32,272 nucleotides of DNA from a virus. The translations under genes were made by a program, and so were the position numbers. Below, in pieces: positions 20,728 to 28,468 of the stretch. Positions within the stretch are counted from its first letter, which is position 1. Each line of letters opens with the position of its first letter. The notes beneath the pieces are model-generated. The model was not told the origin of the DNA. It made no database searches and saw nothing but the letters and a program-made list of their open reading frames with translations. Where the stretch lies: the IMG/VR virus record IMGVR_UViG_3300033552_000039, positions 1-32,272 of that record; one strand, 5' to 3'.

Positions 20728-21190
20728 ACTTAATCAATTTGTAGGGGAACGATTCATTTTCTCGACACTAGAATACAAAGTTCTGGGGGTAAAAATTGTA
20801 AATCAAAAAGCAGCTATAAAAACGGACCGTAGGACTTTTGTTTTTTTAGAAAGCGAATTAGATGACTTTATGGAATCAATTAAATTCCTTGATGTAGAAA
20901 GTTTCCCTAAAAAGGTAGTTGAGCCAAAAAAAGAGCTGCAAGTGCAGAATATTTGGTCACAAGAACAAAATGTGCCTGAAGTGGCAAAAACATCGGCTTT
21001 ACAAGCTGAAATTGTTGTAGCTGAGAGCAACGCTCAAAAAGTTTCTAACAAGCTTATGGAGGTGTTTGATTCTCTTGCAGATAACCCAACGGAAGAAACG
21101 TATAAAAAAGCTTCTGCCATGGTTAATGTATCGAATTCTATAGTAGCGGTACAAATGGCTCAAATTAAGTTTTTATCGCTTAAAAAGTAA
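20717..21190 (+). CDS. Early protein of unknown function, 157 residues
   Basis: A soluble protein with a strand-rich start ('GERFIFSTLEYKVLGVKIVN', residues 9-28), a Pro/Lys/Gln linker (about 63-85), and a helical end ('ESNAQKVSNKLMEVFDSLAD', 'YKKASAMVNVSNSIVAVQMA'). No motif recognised. Its position directly before the replication initiator suggests a DNA metabolism accessory. Overlaps the HNH gene by 11 bases and ends 4 bases before the next ATG. Confidence 0.72.
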   Translation: MQNKLNQFVGERFIFSTLEYKVLGVKIVNQKAAIKTDRRTFVFLESELDDFMESIKFLDVESFPKKVVEPKKELQVQNIWSQEQNVPEVAKTSALQAEIVVAESNAQKVSNKLMEVFDSLADNPTEETYKKASAMVNVSNSIVAVQMAQIKFLSLKK

Positions 21191-21194
21191 GATT

Positions 21195-21929
21195 ATGGAT
21201 CACTTCAAACTGCTTCGGGATTTTTGGGACTTTGCATTTGAGAATCCAGAGTTAATATCGCCAAATCATTGTGCCTTGTATTGTTTTATTATCAATCATT
21301 CCAATCGATTAGGTCAAAAGAGAAAGTTGGGTTTACCAAGTGGTATGGCTAAAGAGGCTATTGGTATTAAGTGTTATAAGAGTTACATGAAAACTCTTAA
21401 CGATTTGGTTGAATGGGGGTTTATTGAAATATTAGAAAAGAGTAAGAATCAATATAGTTCTAATATTATTGCTATAGCGTTTAACGATAAAGCAACTACT
21501 AAAGCATATGACAAAGCAATGCTAATGCAGTCGCTAAAGCAACACCAAAGCAACACCCAAAGCACTATCCAAAGCACTACCCAAAGCAACACCACTATAG
21601 ATAAACTAATAACTAATAAAGAAGAACTAATAACTAAGAGAGAAGAAAAAGAAAATTTCGCTCTCTCTTTTTTAGAAATTAATCATCCTTCGGACCATGA
21701 AGTTTTAATGATGCAATTCAAGAAGCAAATAAATGATTACGAAAAGTTTTTGCAAATGTTTGAAGCGACTATTGAGCAAGAAGGATTGGAATTTAAAAAA
21801 AATGTAATCGTTGGGCGTTTCAAAAAATATGCTTTGAATTGGATTTCGAACCAAAACAAATTTGATGCTCCGGTCATTGATTTAAATGCTAATCAAAATC
21901 AACCACAAAGAAAATTTTTTAAAGGATAA
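21195..21929 (+). CDS. Replication initiator / replisome organiser (O/DnaD-like)
   Basis: A 244-residue protein just before the DnaB-type helicase gene. Residues 1-95 look like a winged helix ('FENPELISPNHCALYCFIIN', 'LPSGMAKEAIGIKCYKSYMK', 'LNDLVEWGFIEILEK'), the DNA-binding part of phage initiators. About 98-140 is a low-complexity Gln/Ser/Thr linker, whose DNA is the iteron array. The remainder, with 'SDHEVLMMQFKKQINDYEKF', is a helical domain likely to bind the helicase. Role by analogy with lambda O and DnaD-like organisers: bind the origin in its own gene and load helicase. TAA overlaps the helicase ATG. Confidence 0.82.
   Translation: MDHFKLLRDFWDFAFENPELISPNHCALYCFIINHSNRLGQKRKLGLPSGMAKEAIGIKCYKSYMKTLNDLVEWGFIEILEKSKNQYSSNIIAIAFNDKATTKAYDKAMLMQSLKQHQSNTQSTIQSTTQSNTTIDKLITNKEELITKREEKENFALSFLEINHPSDHEVLMMQFKKQINDYEKFLQMFEATIEQEGLEFKKNVIVGRFKKYALNWISNQNKFDAPVIDLNANQNQPQRKFFKG
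21489..21594 (+). repeat. ori: AAAGCA iteron array, probable replication origin
   Basis: AAAGCA recurs at 21489, 21501, 21513, 21536, 21547, 21559, 21571 and 21583; spacing is 12 bases except two 11-base steps and one degenerate unit (21525). Because of the 11-base steps, the motif is read in all three codon phases (AAA GCA, A AAG CA, AA AGC A), so it is the DNA, not the encoded peptide, that is conserved. The right half has fuller units of AAAGCAACACCC type. Iterons inside the initiator gene are the lambda-type origin arrangement. An AT-rich stretch follows (21600-21660). Confidence 0.75.
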
Positions 21930-23434
21930 TGGAAAACGTAAAAAAACCTTTTCAGTACAAAAAAAACGATGGTCCTGTAGTTTCGCTAGAAAAAGGCAAG
22001 TTGATGCCTCATTCTTCAGAAATTGAAGAAGCTGTGTTGGGTGCGTTGCTTGTAGATGCAAATTCTATAGATGAATGTTTGATTATATTAAAAACGTCTG
22101 AAGTTTTTTATAAAGAATCTCACAAAGTAATTTTTGAAGCTATATCTGGATTGTATGAAAGCAATGAATTGATTGACTTACTGACTGTAGGTGCTAGGCT
22201 TCGTTCGATGAATAAGTTTGATGTCGCTGGGGGCGATTATGCTTTGATTTCTTTAACGCAAAAAATTGCTTCGGGTGCGCATATTGAGATACACTCGCGA
22301 TTGTTGTTGCAGTTTTACATTAAACGTCAATTGATACGTGACGCATCGATAATGCTTAGTACGGCGTATGATTTTGATATTGATTCACTTGAATTGCTAA
22401 GTAAATGGGGTGATGCTTTAGATGTATTGCAGGAACAAATTTCATCTGGTAGAAAAAATGTTAGTTACTCTGAAGGATTGGATTTAGTAGAAAAGCGAGT
22501 GGAGTTCTTAACGCATAAATCGCCAGAAGAAGTAACGGGTGCGCGCACCGGGTTTAATGTTATTGATCAGTTTACTGGTGGCTATCAACCAGGTGAATTA
22601 ATTGTTGAAGCGGCACGCCCTGGTATGGGTAAAACTGCTAAAATGTTGAAGTGTGCCTTAGAAAATGCGAGAATTGGTAGTGGCGTTGGAATTATATCTG
22701 CCGAAATGTCTGCGGTTCAGTTGATTACAAGAACAGTAGCTATTGACACAAACTTTCATTTAACACAGCTTACAAAAAAAGGTTTTGAAAAGAACGAATA
22801 CTTCGCAACATTGAGTGCTAATAAACATAGAATGAAGGAGTTCCCAATTTACATTGATGATGCAGCATCGCCAGATATTAGACACGTGCAAGCAACATTG
22901 CGTATGTGGAAACGAAAGTTTGATATTAAAATTGCGATTGTTGACTACTTGCAATTGCTTTCAGATACTACAAAATCAGGGAATAGAGAGCAGGAAATCG
23001 CCTCTATATCAAGAAAATTAAAGGGATTAGCAAAAGAGTTGGATATTCCCGTAATAGCGTTGTCTCAATTATCTAGAGCTGTAGAAACTCGTGGATCAAG
23101 TAAGCGTCCAATGTTATCTGATTTAAGAGAATCAGGAGCGATCGAGCAGGATGCTGACATGGTTACTTTTATTTACAGACCAGAATATTATAATATCGAA
23201 GTTGATGAAGAGTTAGCAGAAATGGGTGCAAACACTGAGATAATATTTGCTAAGTACAGAGGTGGTGCGCCTGGTACAACGATAGGATTGCATTGGCAAG
23301 GTGATAAGACAAAGTTCGAAGATCCAAAGGTAATACAAGATAGTCACGGTGAGTCTATTGAAGAGCAACCATTGCCGATGGTTTTGCCTGCGGATGCGTT
23401 CGAAGAGAATGAAGATAACGGAATAGGTTTTTAA
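21929..23434 (+). CDS. dnaB: Replicative DNA helicase, DnaB type
   Basis: A 501-residue SF4 hexameric helicase. Residues 18-140 are the N-terminal DnaB domain ('IEEAVLGALLVDANSIDECL'). The ATPase domain has Walker A 'ARPGMGKTA' (about 228-236), Walker B 'IAIVDYLQLL' (about 333-342), motif H3 'ALSQLSR' and 'DLRESGAIEQDADMV' (about 396-410) with the arginine-finger region after it. Length is slightly above chromosomal DnaB owing to the ends. It unwinds phage DNA at the fork and would be loaded by the initiator encoded upstream, to which it is translationally coupled (TAATG). Confidence 0.95.
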   Translation: MENVKKPFQYKKNDGPVVSLEKGKLMPHSSEIEEAVLGALLVDANSIDECLIILKTSEVFYKESHKVIFEAISGLYESNELIDLLTVGARLRSMNKFDVAGGDYALISLTQKIASGAHIEIHSRLLLQFYIKRQLIRDASIMLSTAYDFDIDSLELLSKWGDALDVLQEQISSGRKNVSYSEGLDLVEKRVEFLTHKSPEEVTGARTGFNVIDQFTGGYQPGELIVEAARPGMGKTAKMLKCALENARIGSGVGIISAEMSAVQLITRTVAIDTNFHLTQLTKKGFEKNEYFATLSANKHRMKEFPIYIDDAASPDIRHVQATLRMWKRKFDIKIAIVDYLQLLSDTTKSGNREQEIASISRKLKGLAKELDIPVIALSQLSRAVETRGSSKRPMLSDLRESGAIEQDADMVTFIYRPEYYNIEVDEELAEMGANTEIIFAKYRGGAPGTTIGLHWQGDKTKFEDPKVIQDSHGESIEEQPLPMVLPADAFEENEDNGIGF

Positions 23435-23436
23435 TT

Positions 23437-23760
23437 ATGGCGAGCAAACCAAACAAAGTTCAACGAAGCTGGGTTCCTCAGAGAGTAGCATTCGAGCGTG
23501 AAAAAGATAATTCATCATTTTATAACTCTTGGCCTTGGAGAAAGTTTGCGAAAAGATTTAAGCAAAATAATCCGTTGTGTTTAGAGTGCGAAAAGAATGG
23601 GTTGGTTGTTCCGGTCAAGGTTGTTGATCACATCGTTCGTATCAATGCAGGAGGTGCGCCTCTTGATGAAGCTAATTGTCAAAGTCTTTGTGAAAGTTGT
23701 CACAATAGAAAATCTTCGAGTGAGAGCCGTTCCGGGGGGTATGGGGTAAATTCTCGATGA
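23437..23760 (+). CDS. HNH endonuclease of the packaging module
   Basis: A 107-residue HNH protein with zinc-binding 'CLECEKNG' and 'CESCHNRK' (CxxC each) and catalytic 'VVDHIVRI' between them. This is the small HNH family placed next to terminase genes in HK97-like cos phages, where it works with TerL in cutting DNA at packaging (HK97 gp74, established). It starts 2 bases after the helicase stop and ends with a G-rich stretch. The 90 bases after it, before TerS, are noncoding. Confidence 0.9.
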   Translation: MASKPNKVQRSWVPQRVAFEREKDNSSFYNSWPWRKFAKRFKQNNPLCLECEKNGLVVPVKVVDHIVRINAGGAPLDEANCQSLCESCHNRKSSSESRSGGYGVNSR

Positions 23761-23827
23761 TTGGAATCATACCAACATCGCTGTTTAAATAGAATTTTAC
23801 TCGGAGTGTTAATTTAGGTAGGGGGGT
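23734..23827. other. Candidate cos region
   Basis: GGGGGGT occurs twice in this otherwise AT-rich genome: at 23734-23740 near the end of the HNH gene and at 23821-23827 in the HNH-TerS gap. Phages with the HNH-TerS-TerL order usually have cos in or beside this gap. No cut site or overhang can be seen from sequence alone. Confidence 0.3.
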
Positions 23828-23850
23828 GTAAATAGTTAATAGTATGTATC

Positions 23851-24321
23851 ATGGAAAAATTAAGAATTATAAAAGGGGATGGTGAAGTAGCAGTTGTAAA
23901 TAAAAATCTATACGAGATTTTAAAAAAACTTCCTGCGCCAAACTCAAAATTTGAATTATCAAAAGAGCAGAAATATTGGTATGAATATTTTGGTCAGCAA
24001 TTGATTGACACGCAAAAATTAACGAAACCTGATTTAATTCATTTACATCAATTAGCCACTTCAGTAGATTATTATATCCAGGCAGAAAATGAAATTAGAA
24101 AGCAAGGATTTCATGGTGGTTTGATACAAACTTTTAAAGGCGGTGCCACAAATGTTTCCGGTTATGTGACAATCCGAGAAAAAATGATAAAAGAAATCAA
24201 TGAGCTTTCTAAACATTTTGGATTTAGTTTTAAGGACCGAAGTAAATTAGTTGAGCAAAAAGAAACTGATTCAGGACAGCAAGATATTTTTAAGCAGTTT
24301 TTGGAAGCTAGTCATGGGTAA
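23851..24321 (+). CDS. terS: Terminase small subunit, P27 family
   Basis: A 156-residue protein matching the P27-type small terminase: 'LSKEQKYWYEYFGQQLIDTQ' (about 37-56), then 'LTKPDLIHLHQLATSVDYYI' and the C-terminal 'SGYVTIREKMIKEINELSKH' followed by 'FGFSFKDRSKL', the family's typical end. It recognises the packaging start and delivers DNA to TerL. Its partner TerL lies 1.9 kb downstream instead of adjacent, because of an insertion carrying a hairpin, a small gene, a recombinase and an HTH gene. Confidence 0.9.
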   Translation: MEKLRIIKGDGEVAVVNKNLYEILKKLPAPNSKFELSKEQKYWYEYFGQQLIDTQKLTKPDLIHLHQLATSVDYYIQAENEIRKQGFHGGLIQTFKGGATNVSGYVTIREKMIKEINELSKHFGFSFKDRSKLVEQKETDSGQQDIFKQFLEASHG

Positions 24322-24327
24322 CGTATC

Positions 24328-24386
24328 GGTGCTTGTAGATGCCAGCCTACGCACCAACATAAATTCGGCTGGTATTTACAAACACC
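24328..24386. repeat. Long imperfect inverted repeat after TerS
   Basis: Arms GGTGCTTGTAGATGCCAGCC (24328-24347) and GGCTGGTATTTACAAACACC (24367-24386) pair over 20 bp with one C-A mismatch and two G-T pairs, around a 19-base loop. It starts 7 bases after the TerS stop at the left edge of the inserted block. There is no T-run after it, so it is unlike a normal terminator. It may be a recombination site folded as single strand, or an edge of the insert. Confidence 0.6.
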
Positions 24387-24423
24387 TGTTATCTTCTAGT
24401 TGCGGGTAAATAAACTAAATAAA

Positions 24424-24600
24424 ATGGAAAAAATAAAAACTTACACAATTGAAGGAGCAGATTTTGAAAGAGCAAAATTAAAACATTTAAAAAAACAGAT
24501 TTTAAGTTTTGATTTAAAAAAAGAAACGATTGAAGATGTCACTAATGTAATTGATGAAGAAATTGAGTTTTTTAATAAATTAATAAAAGACTCAAAATAG
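24424..24600 (+). CDS. Small acidic helical protein, 58 residues
   Basis: ATG at 24424 (a TTG at 24400 would extend it by 8 residues but lacks support). The product is two charged helices, with 'EGADFERAKLKHLKKQILSF' and 'EDVTNVIDEEIEFFNKLIKD'. No family recognised. It lies between the hairpin and the recombinase in the terminase insertion, so it is probably part of the inserted element. Confidence 0.6.
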   Translation: MEKIKTYTIEGADFERAKLKHLKKQILSFDLKKETIEDVTNVIDEEIEFFNKLIKDSK

Positions 24601-24701
24601 CTATAACAAATTTTCTAATTAAAACGAAAACTTAGCAATTGAAGATAACGTTCCTATTTACTCAACACACAAAATCACCAATAACCACAACACTTAAGCT
24701 T

Positions 24702-25502
24702 ATGAATTCCGCAAAGTACATCCAAGACTATGAGAGAGATTTGAGATTCATTCACTTCTCAATTGAAACAATCAAAAACTACAGCAGCCAAATAAAACTA
24801 TTCCTGGCTTATTTTAAAGAAAAAGACAGTCCTAAACATATTTCGGCAGATGAAATTAAGAATTATCTTTTGAATGCCAAAGAAGTTAATTCGCAAAACG
24901 CAATGCACTCGGCAATCAAAAAGTTTTATATTTTAACAATCAAACAGACCAGAAAATTCGAATACATAACCTACGCTAAAACAGAAAAGAAAATCCCGTT
25001 GGTAATCGATATGGATGAATTGGTAGTTATGATTAATAAAATTGAAAACAAAAAACACAAAGCAATTATTGCTTTGACGGCTTCGGTAGGTTTGCGAGTT
25101 TCGGAAGTATTAAATTTAAAACTGGAGCATATTAGCACGCCACTGATGCAAATTAGAATTATTGGTGCAAAAGGTAAAAAAGACCGAATAGTTCCGCTTA
25201 CGGCAACAACAAGAGAGATAATACGATTGTATTACGTGGAATATCTTCCAAAAGAATACTTATTTAATGGTCAGTTCAGTTTGCAGTATTCATCTGGAAG
25301 TTGCAACCAGATAGTAAAAAAATATCTAGGCAAACAATACCACATGCACACGTTACGGCATAGTGCGGCAACCGGATTATTCGAAAAAGGAACAGATCTA
25401 AAATTAATATCAGATTTATTGGGGCATACGTCATTAAAAACAACTTCGATTTATGTGCATACTTCGAGTAAGAAATTAAAAAGTTTGCCTTTTGGTATTT
25501 AA
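24702..25502 (+). CDS. Second tyrosine recombinase, XerC/D-like
   Basis: A 266-residue recombinase from ATG 24702 (a TTG at 24639 could add 21 residues). N-terminal SAM-like domain with 'YSSQIKLFLAYFKEKD'; catalytic domain with all expected residues: Arg132 ('SVGLRVSEVLNL'), a beta-hairpin Lys in 'GAKGKKDRIVPL', His216 and Arg219 ('HTLRHSAATGL'), His242 ('LLGHTSLKTT') and Tyr251 ('SIYVH'). Unlike the attP integrase it lacks an arm-binding domain, so it resembles Xer and mobile-element recombinases. Its place between TerS and TerL marks an inserted element. It may act on the nearby inverted repeat or on host dif. Confidence 0.85.
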   Translation: MNSAKYIQDYERDLRFIHFSIETIKNYSSQIKLFLAYFKEKDSPKHISADEIKNYLLNAKEVNSQNAMHSAIKKFYILTIKQTRKFEYITYAKTEKKIPLVIDMDELVVMINKIENKKHKAIIALTASVGLRVSEVLNLKLEHISTPLMQIRIIGAKGKKDRIVPLTATTREIIRLYYVEYLPKEYLFNGQFSLQYSSGSCNQIVKKYLGKQYHMHTLRHSAATGLFEKGTDLKLISDLLGHTSLKTTSIYVHTSSKKLKSLPFGI

Positions 25503-25562
25503 ATTACAAAATGAGGTTTCCCGTAAAATAATTAAAAAACAAAAAAATAGGTTTGCGCTGTT

Positions 25563-25784
25563 TTAAGGTAATAATTCCGAAAAATTAATATCTAGAGCTT
25601 TGCAAATTTTAAAAAGGGAACCAATGGTAGTGTTAATTTCACCCCGTTCAATTCTACCTATTTGGTTAATTGGAATATTGGCATCATGAGAAAGTGTGGC
25701 TTGCGAAAGATTCTTAGACAATCTTTTTTCTCTAAGTTTTTGCCCAACATTTTTAATAAATATTTTTTCTATTTTTTCTAACAC
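25563..25784 (-). CDS. XRE-family HTH regulator
   Basis: A 73-residue single-domain HTH_3 protein: 'GQKLREKRLSKNLSQATLSH' (first helices), 'DANIPINQIGRIERGEINTT' (recognition helix and following turn) and 'IGSLFKICKALDINFSELLP' (last helices). It is transcribed against the surrounding terminase genes and is divergent from the 25875 gene, with a dyad operator between them. It should bind that dyad and repress itself and perhaps the TerL-side transcript. It is distinct from the 16897 repressor. Such genes are frequent in restriction-modification and mobile elements. Confidence 0.88.
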   Translation of the reverse strand: MLEKIEKIFIKNVGQKLREKRLSKNLSQATLSHDANIPINQIGRIERGEINTTIGSLFKICKALDINFSELLP

Positions 25785-25816
25785 GCATCAAAAGTGCAGT
25801 TATATTTTAAAATAAC

Positions 25817-25836
25817 ATAACACAAATATGTGTTAT
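25817..25836. promoter_or_regulatory. Dyad operator for the XRE regulator
   Basis: Perfect inverted repeat ATAACACA-AATA-TGTGTTAT, 33 bases from the HTH gene's start and 39 bases from the divergent gene at 25875. It overlaps a near-consensus -7 box on the minus strand (CATATTTG), so binding would shut off the regulator gene. Size and placement are typical for an XRE dimer. Confidence 0.65.
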
Positions 25837-25874
25837 TTGTAATCGTTTTACAGCATTAAAAAGAAAACAATTTT

Positions 25875-26264
25875 ATGAAAGTTAATCCAGGAACAGAAGT
25901 TCAATTCGAAAATAAAGAGTTTAGGTATTGCGCAGATCAAGATGGTGATGTGAGATTTGATACTTGGGTTTTAAAATCACCAGGTAATATATTGAAGTTT
26001 GTAAAAGAAGGTTTTGAGGTTAAAATTATTACAAGCAAGTTCCCACACGGATTTTACGGCTACGGTTTTGGCGGCAATGCTTTACATGATATACAGCAAT
26101 GTTACTGCTCAGGCACTTTGGATACTAAAACTTTCAAAACAGAATTTGAAGCGCAATGTGCAGCTATCAACTATGTTTTGAAATACCAGCTACCTTCAGA
26201 CTGGCACCGACATTTTATTCGCTTGCAAATGACTGAATTTGTAAATCCAAAAACACTTTTTTAA
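25875..26264 (+). CDS. Unknown protein coupled to TerL, 129 residues
   Basis: A soluble protein with an N-terminal beta part ('GTEVQFENKEFRYCADQDGD', 'VRFDTWVLKSPGNILKFVKE'), a Gly/Tyr/Phe-rich loop ('FPHGFYGYGFGGNALHDIQQ') and a helical end ('EFEAQCAAINYVLKYQLPSD'). Three or four Cys are present but not in a zinc pattern. Its stop TAA overlaps the TerL ATG by one base, so it is co-translated with TerL, and it is divergent from the XRE gene. I do not recognise the family; a host- or DNA-modifying accessory is possible. Confidence 0.72.
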   Translation: MKVNPGTEVQFENKEFRYCADQDGDVRFDTWVLKSPGNILKFVKEGFEVKIITSKFPHGFYGYGFGGNALHDIQQCYCSGTLDTKTFKTEFEAQCAAINYVLKYQLPSDWHRHFIRLQMTEFVNPKTLF

Positions 26265-27997
26265 TGAAACCAACACAAAAACAGCTTAATTCCGTTCCTT
26301 TTCAGTACGCAAATGATGTGCGTACAGGAAAAATAATCGTCGGAAAACGCATTAAGCAAGCCGTGGAGCGATTTTACTCTTGGCTTGAAGATGCTGAAAT
26401 TGATGGTTTTGTCCTGGACCACGAAAAAGGAATGCGCATCCTTAGTTTTTACCCTACTTTTTTAAACCACACTATAGGAAAATTGGCAGGCAAACCTTTT
26501 TTTTTAGCACCGTTTCAGCAATTCACCATGTATAATATTTTTGGATGGATAAATGCAACATCAGGATTTCGCAGGATTAATACCGTTTATGATAAACGAG
26601 CTAAAAAAAACGGGAAAACCGCTGAAATGGCGGGACTGGCATTATACGCGCTTTCCTTTGATTTAGAAATGGAAGCACAAGTTTATGTTGGGGCCACAAA
26701 GGAAGAGCAAGCGCGCATCTGTTGGAAACAAGCAAAAATGTACATTGAAAGTCCGGTGGCAAATCCTGCCTTGCGTAAAATGGGTTTTTACTGCCTTCAA
26801 AAGATAATCGGATTCAAAAATACAGGATCTACCATGATGCCATTGGGTGGCGATTCTAAAACACAAGATGGTATCAATTGCCATGTAGGTATCATTGACG
26901 AATATCATGCTCACAAAGATGATTCTGTAAAAGAAAACCTTGAATCTTCTACCGTGCAAAGAGCGCAGCCATTAATTTACCAAATTACAACTGCAGGTGC
27001 TAATGTACAATCTGCCTGCAAAAACTATGAAGATTCTGTTATTGAAGTTTTGGAAGGTCGAAATATAGATCACTCACTTTGGATTATGATTCACGACATC
27101 GACCAGGAAGATTTAAAAACTCCTGAAAGTTGGGAAAATAAGGAATTATGGATAAAAGCAAATCCGCTTCTAGGAAATGGTTTAGCACTCGAGGGAATCG
27201 AAAAGGAATTTGTGAAAGCATTAAACCAACCTTCAAAAATTAGAAATTTTAAAACAAAAAATTTAAATATGTGGGTCGATCAGCAGTTTTCGTGGATTTA
27301 CAACGAGGATTGGATGAAAAACAAAGTCGATGAAATCTCAATGGAAAAATTCATAAAATACGGAGCTTATGCCGGACTGGACCTTTCTACAACTACTGAT
27401 TTAAGTGCCTATGCTATTTTATCGGAACCAGACGAAAATATGGAGCGTTATCTTAAAATTTGGCTTTTTTGTCCAAAAGATACTATCGAAAAACGATCTA
27501 AGGAAGATCGCGTTCCTTATCAATATTGGGCGGACCGAGGTTATATTATAGCAACGCCTGGAAACGTAATCGATTATTTTGTGATTTCTGATATAATCAA
27601 ATCCACCTTTCACGAACACAAAGTTATCCGACTCGAATACGATCGCTACAACGCTACACAATTAATACAGGAATTACAGGAAGACGGTTTAAATGTCTCT
27701 GAGTTTTCCCAGGCTATTGGAACAATTTCGGCACCCACAAAAGAGTTTGAAAAACTAGTGTATTCCGGTAAAATAAAACACGATGGGAATCCCGCCTTGT
27801 CGTGGATGCTAGCGTCTTGCGTTATTTATACAGATGCTAATGAAAATATAAAAGTGCACAAAGGACGTTCCGGTGCAAATGGTCGCCGTGTCGATGGGAT
27901 TATTGCGACAATAAATGCGTTGGGTGGCTCGATGTCAACGCCTGAAGAAACAAACGAAAGTGTCTACAACCGAGAAGATACACAATTCACTTGCTAA
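26264..27997 (+). CDS. terL: Terminase large subunit (Terminase_1, HK97-like)
   Basis: A 577-residue packaging motor. ATPase: 'YDKRAKKNGKTAEMA' with the Walker A-like KxxGKT (about residues 112-121) and 'GIIDEYHAH' Walker B plus catalytic Glu (about 209-217), then 'ITTAG' coupling motif. Nuclease: 'AGLDLSTTTDLSA' (Asp near 371), 'RLEYDRYNA' (Asp near 458) and 'GRRVDGIIATI' (Asp near 543), the RNase H-like acidic residues. Full family length. It pumps and cuts DNA at the portal. Translationally coupled to the 129-residue gene upstream. Confidence 0.95.
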   Translation: MKPTQKQLNSVPFQYANDVRTGKIIVGKRIKQAVERFYSWLEDAEIDGFVLDHEKGMRILSFYPTFLNHTIGKLAGKPFFLAPFQQFTMYNIFGWINATSGFRRINTVYDKRAKKNGKTAEMAGLALYALSFDLEMEAQVYVGATKEEQARICWKQAKMYIESPVANPALRKMGFYCLQKIIGFKNTGSTMMPLGGDSKTQDGINCHVGIIDEYHAHKDDSVKENLESSTVQRAQPLIYQITTAGANVQSACKNYEDSVIEVLEGRNIDHSLWIMIHDIDQEDLKTPESWENKELWIKANPLLGNGLALEGIEKEFVKALNQPSKIRNFKTKNLNMWVDQQFSWIYNEDWMKNKVDEISMEKFIKYGAYAGLDLSTTTDLSAYAILSEPDENMERYLKIWLFCPKDTIEKRSKEDRVPYQYWADRGYIIATPGNVIDYFVISDIIKSTFHEHKVIRLEYDRYNATQLIQELQEDGLNVSEFSQAIGTISAPTKEFEKLVYSGKIKHDGNPALSWMLASCVIYTDANENIKVHKGRSGANGRRVDGIIATINALGGSMSTPEETNESVYNREDTQFTC

Positions 27998-28015
27998 CTA
28001 AAATTAATTATTAAT

Positions 28016-28270
28016 ATGAATGCAGTCGAAGAAAATGCCCTTAGAATTTACATCGCTAAAATTGAAAAACAAAACGAGCAAATGCGAGAGCTCTCTACTA
28101 GAAAAGGTTTTTATGCCGCCTATTTTGTAGCGTTGAAAACCGCAAAATCCAACAAAGCAGCTTTTGATACTATAAATGAAACCTATCATGAATTATTCGG
28201 CAATTATCGCTATTCAGATTGGAACTCCTTCAAGAAAATGACAAACTATTACAATAATCAAAAAAAATAA
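28016..28270 (+). CDS. Small unknown protein after TerL, 84 residues
   Basis: A basic helical protein with 'NALRIYIAKIEKQNEQMREL' (coiled coil, residues 8-27) and a Tyr/Asn-rich second half ('YHELFGNYRYSDWNSFKKMT'). No family recognised. First of a run of six small genes between TerL and portal. Confidence 0.65.
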   Translation: MNAVEENALRIYIAKIEKQNEQMRELSTRKGFYAAYFVALKTAKSNKAAFDTINETYHELFGNYRYSDWNSFKKMTNYYNNQKK

Positions 28271-28271
28271 A

Positions 28272-28445
28272 ATGAAAATAGCAATTATAATTCTACTTAC
28301 TTTCTTTTTCGCATTTGCCACCAGTGCGTTATTTGAATTCAATTTTATAACTACAAATCCAGTACGGTATGCGCTAGTAGTTTTTTTAATCAGCATAGAA
28401 TTACTAACTGGATTTTTTTATATAAAATCTGAAATAAAAAAATAA
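28272..28445 (+). CDS. Small two-helix membrane protein, 57 residues
   Basis: ATG at 28272, 1 base after the previous stop; TAA at 28443-28445. Two hydrophobic segments (about residues 3-21 and 33-51) separated by a short polar loop with 'EFNFITTNPVR'; Lys-rich C-terminus. No family recognised. In this late-region spot it could be a lysis or exclusion accessory. Confidence 0.65.
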   Translation: MKIAIIILLTFFFAFATSALFEFNFITTNPVRYALVVFLISIELLTGFFYIKSEIKK

Positions 28446-28468
28446 TATTAATCAATAAAAATAGAAAA

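Noticed and set aside
24639-24701. TTG start for the second recombinase
   Set aside because: The added 21 residues are low-complexity and unlike recombinase N-termini; ATG 24702 starts at the SAM-like domain.
25785-25874. Restriction-modification or toxin-antitoxin system around the XRE gene
   Set aside because: The neighbouring genes show no methylase, nuclease or toxin motifs, so a bare regulator is all that can be supported.
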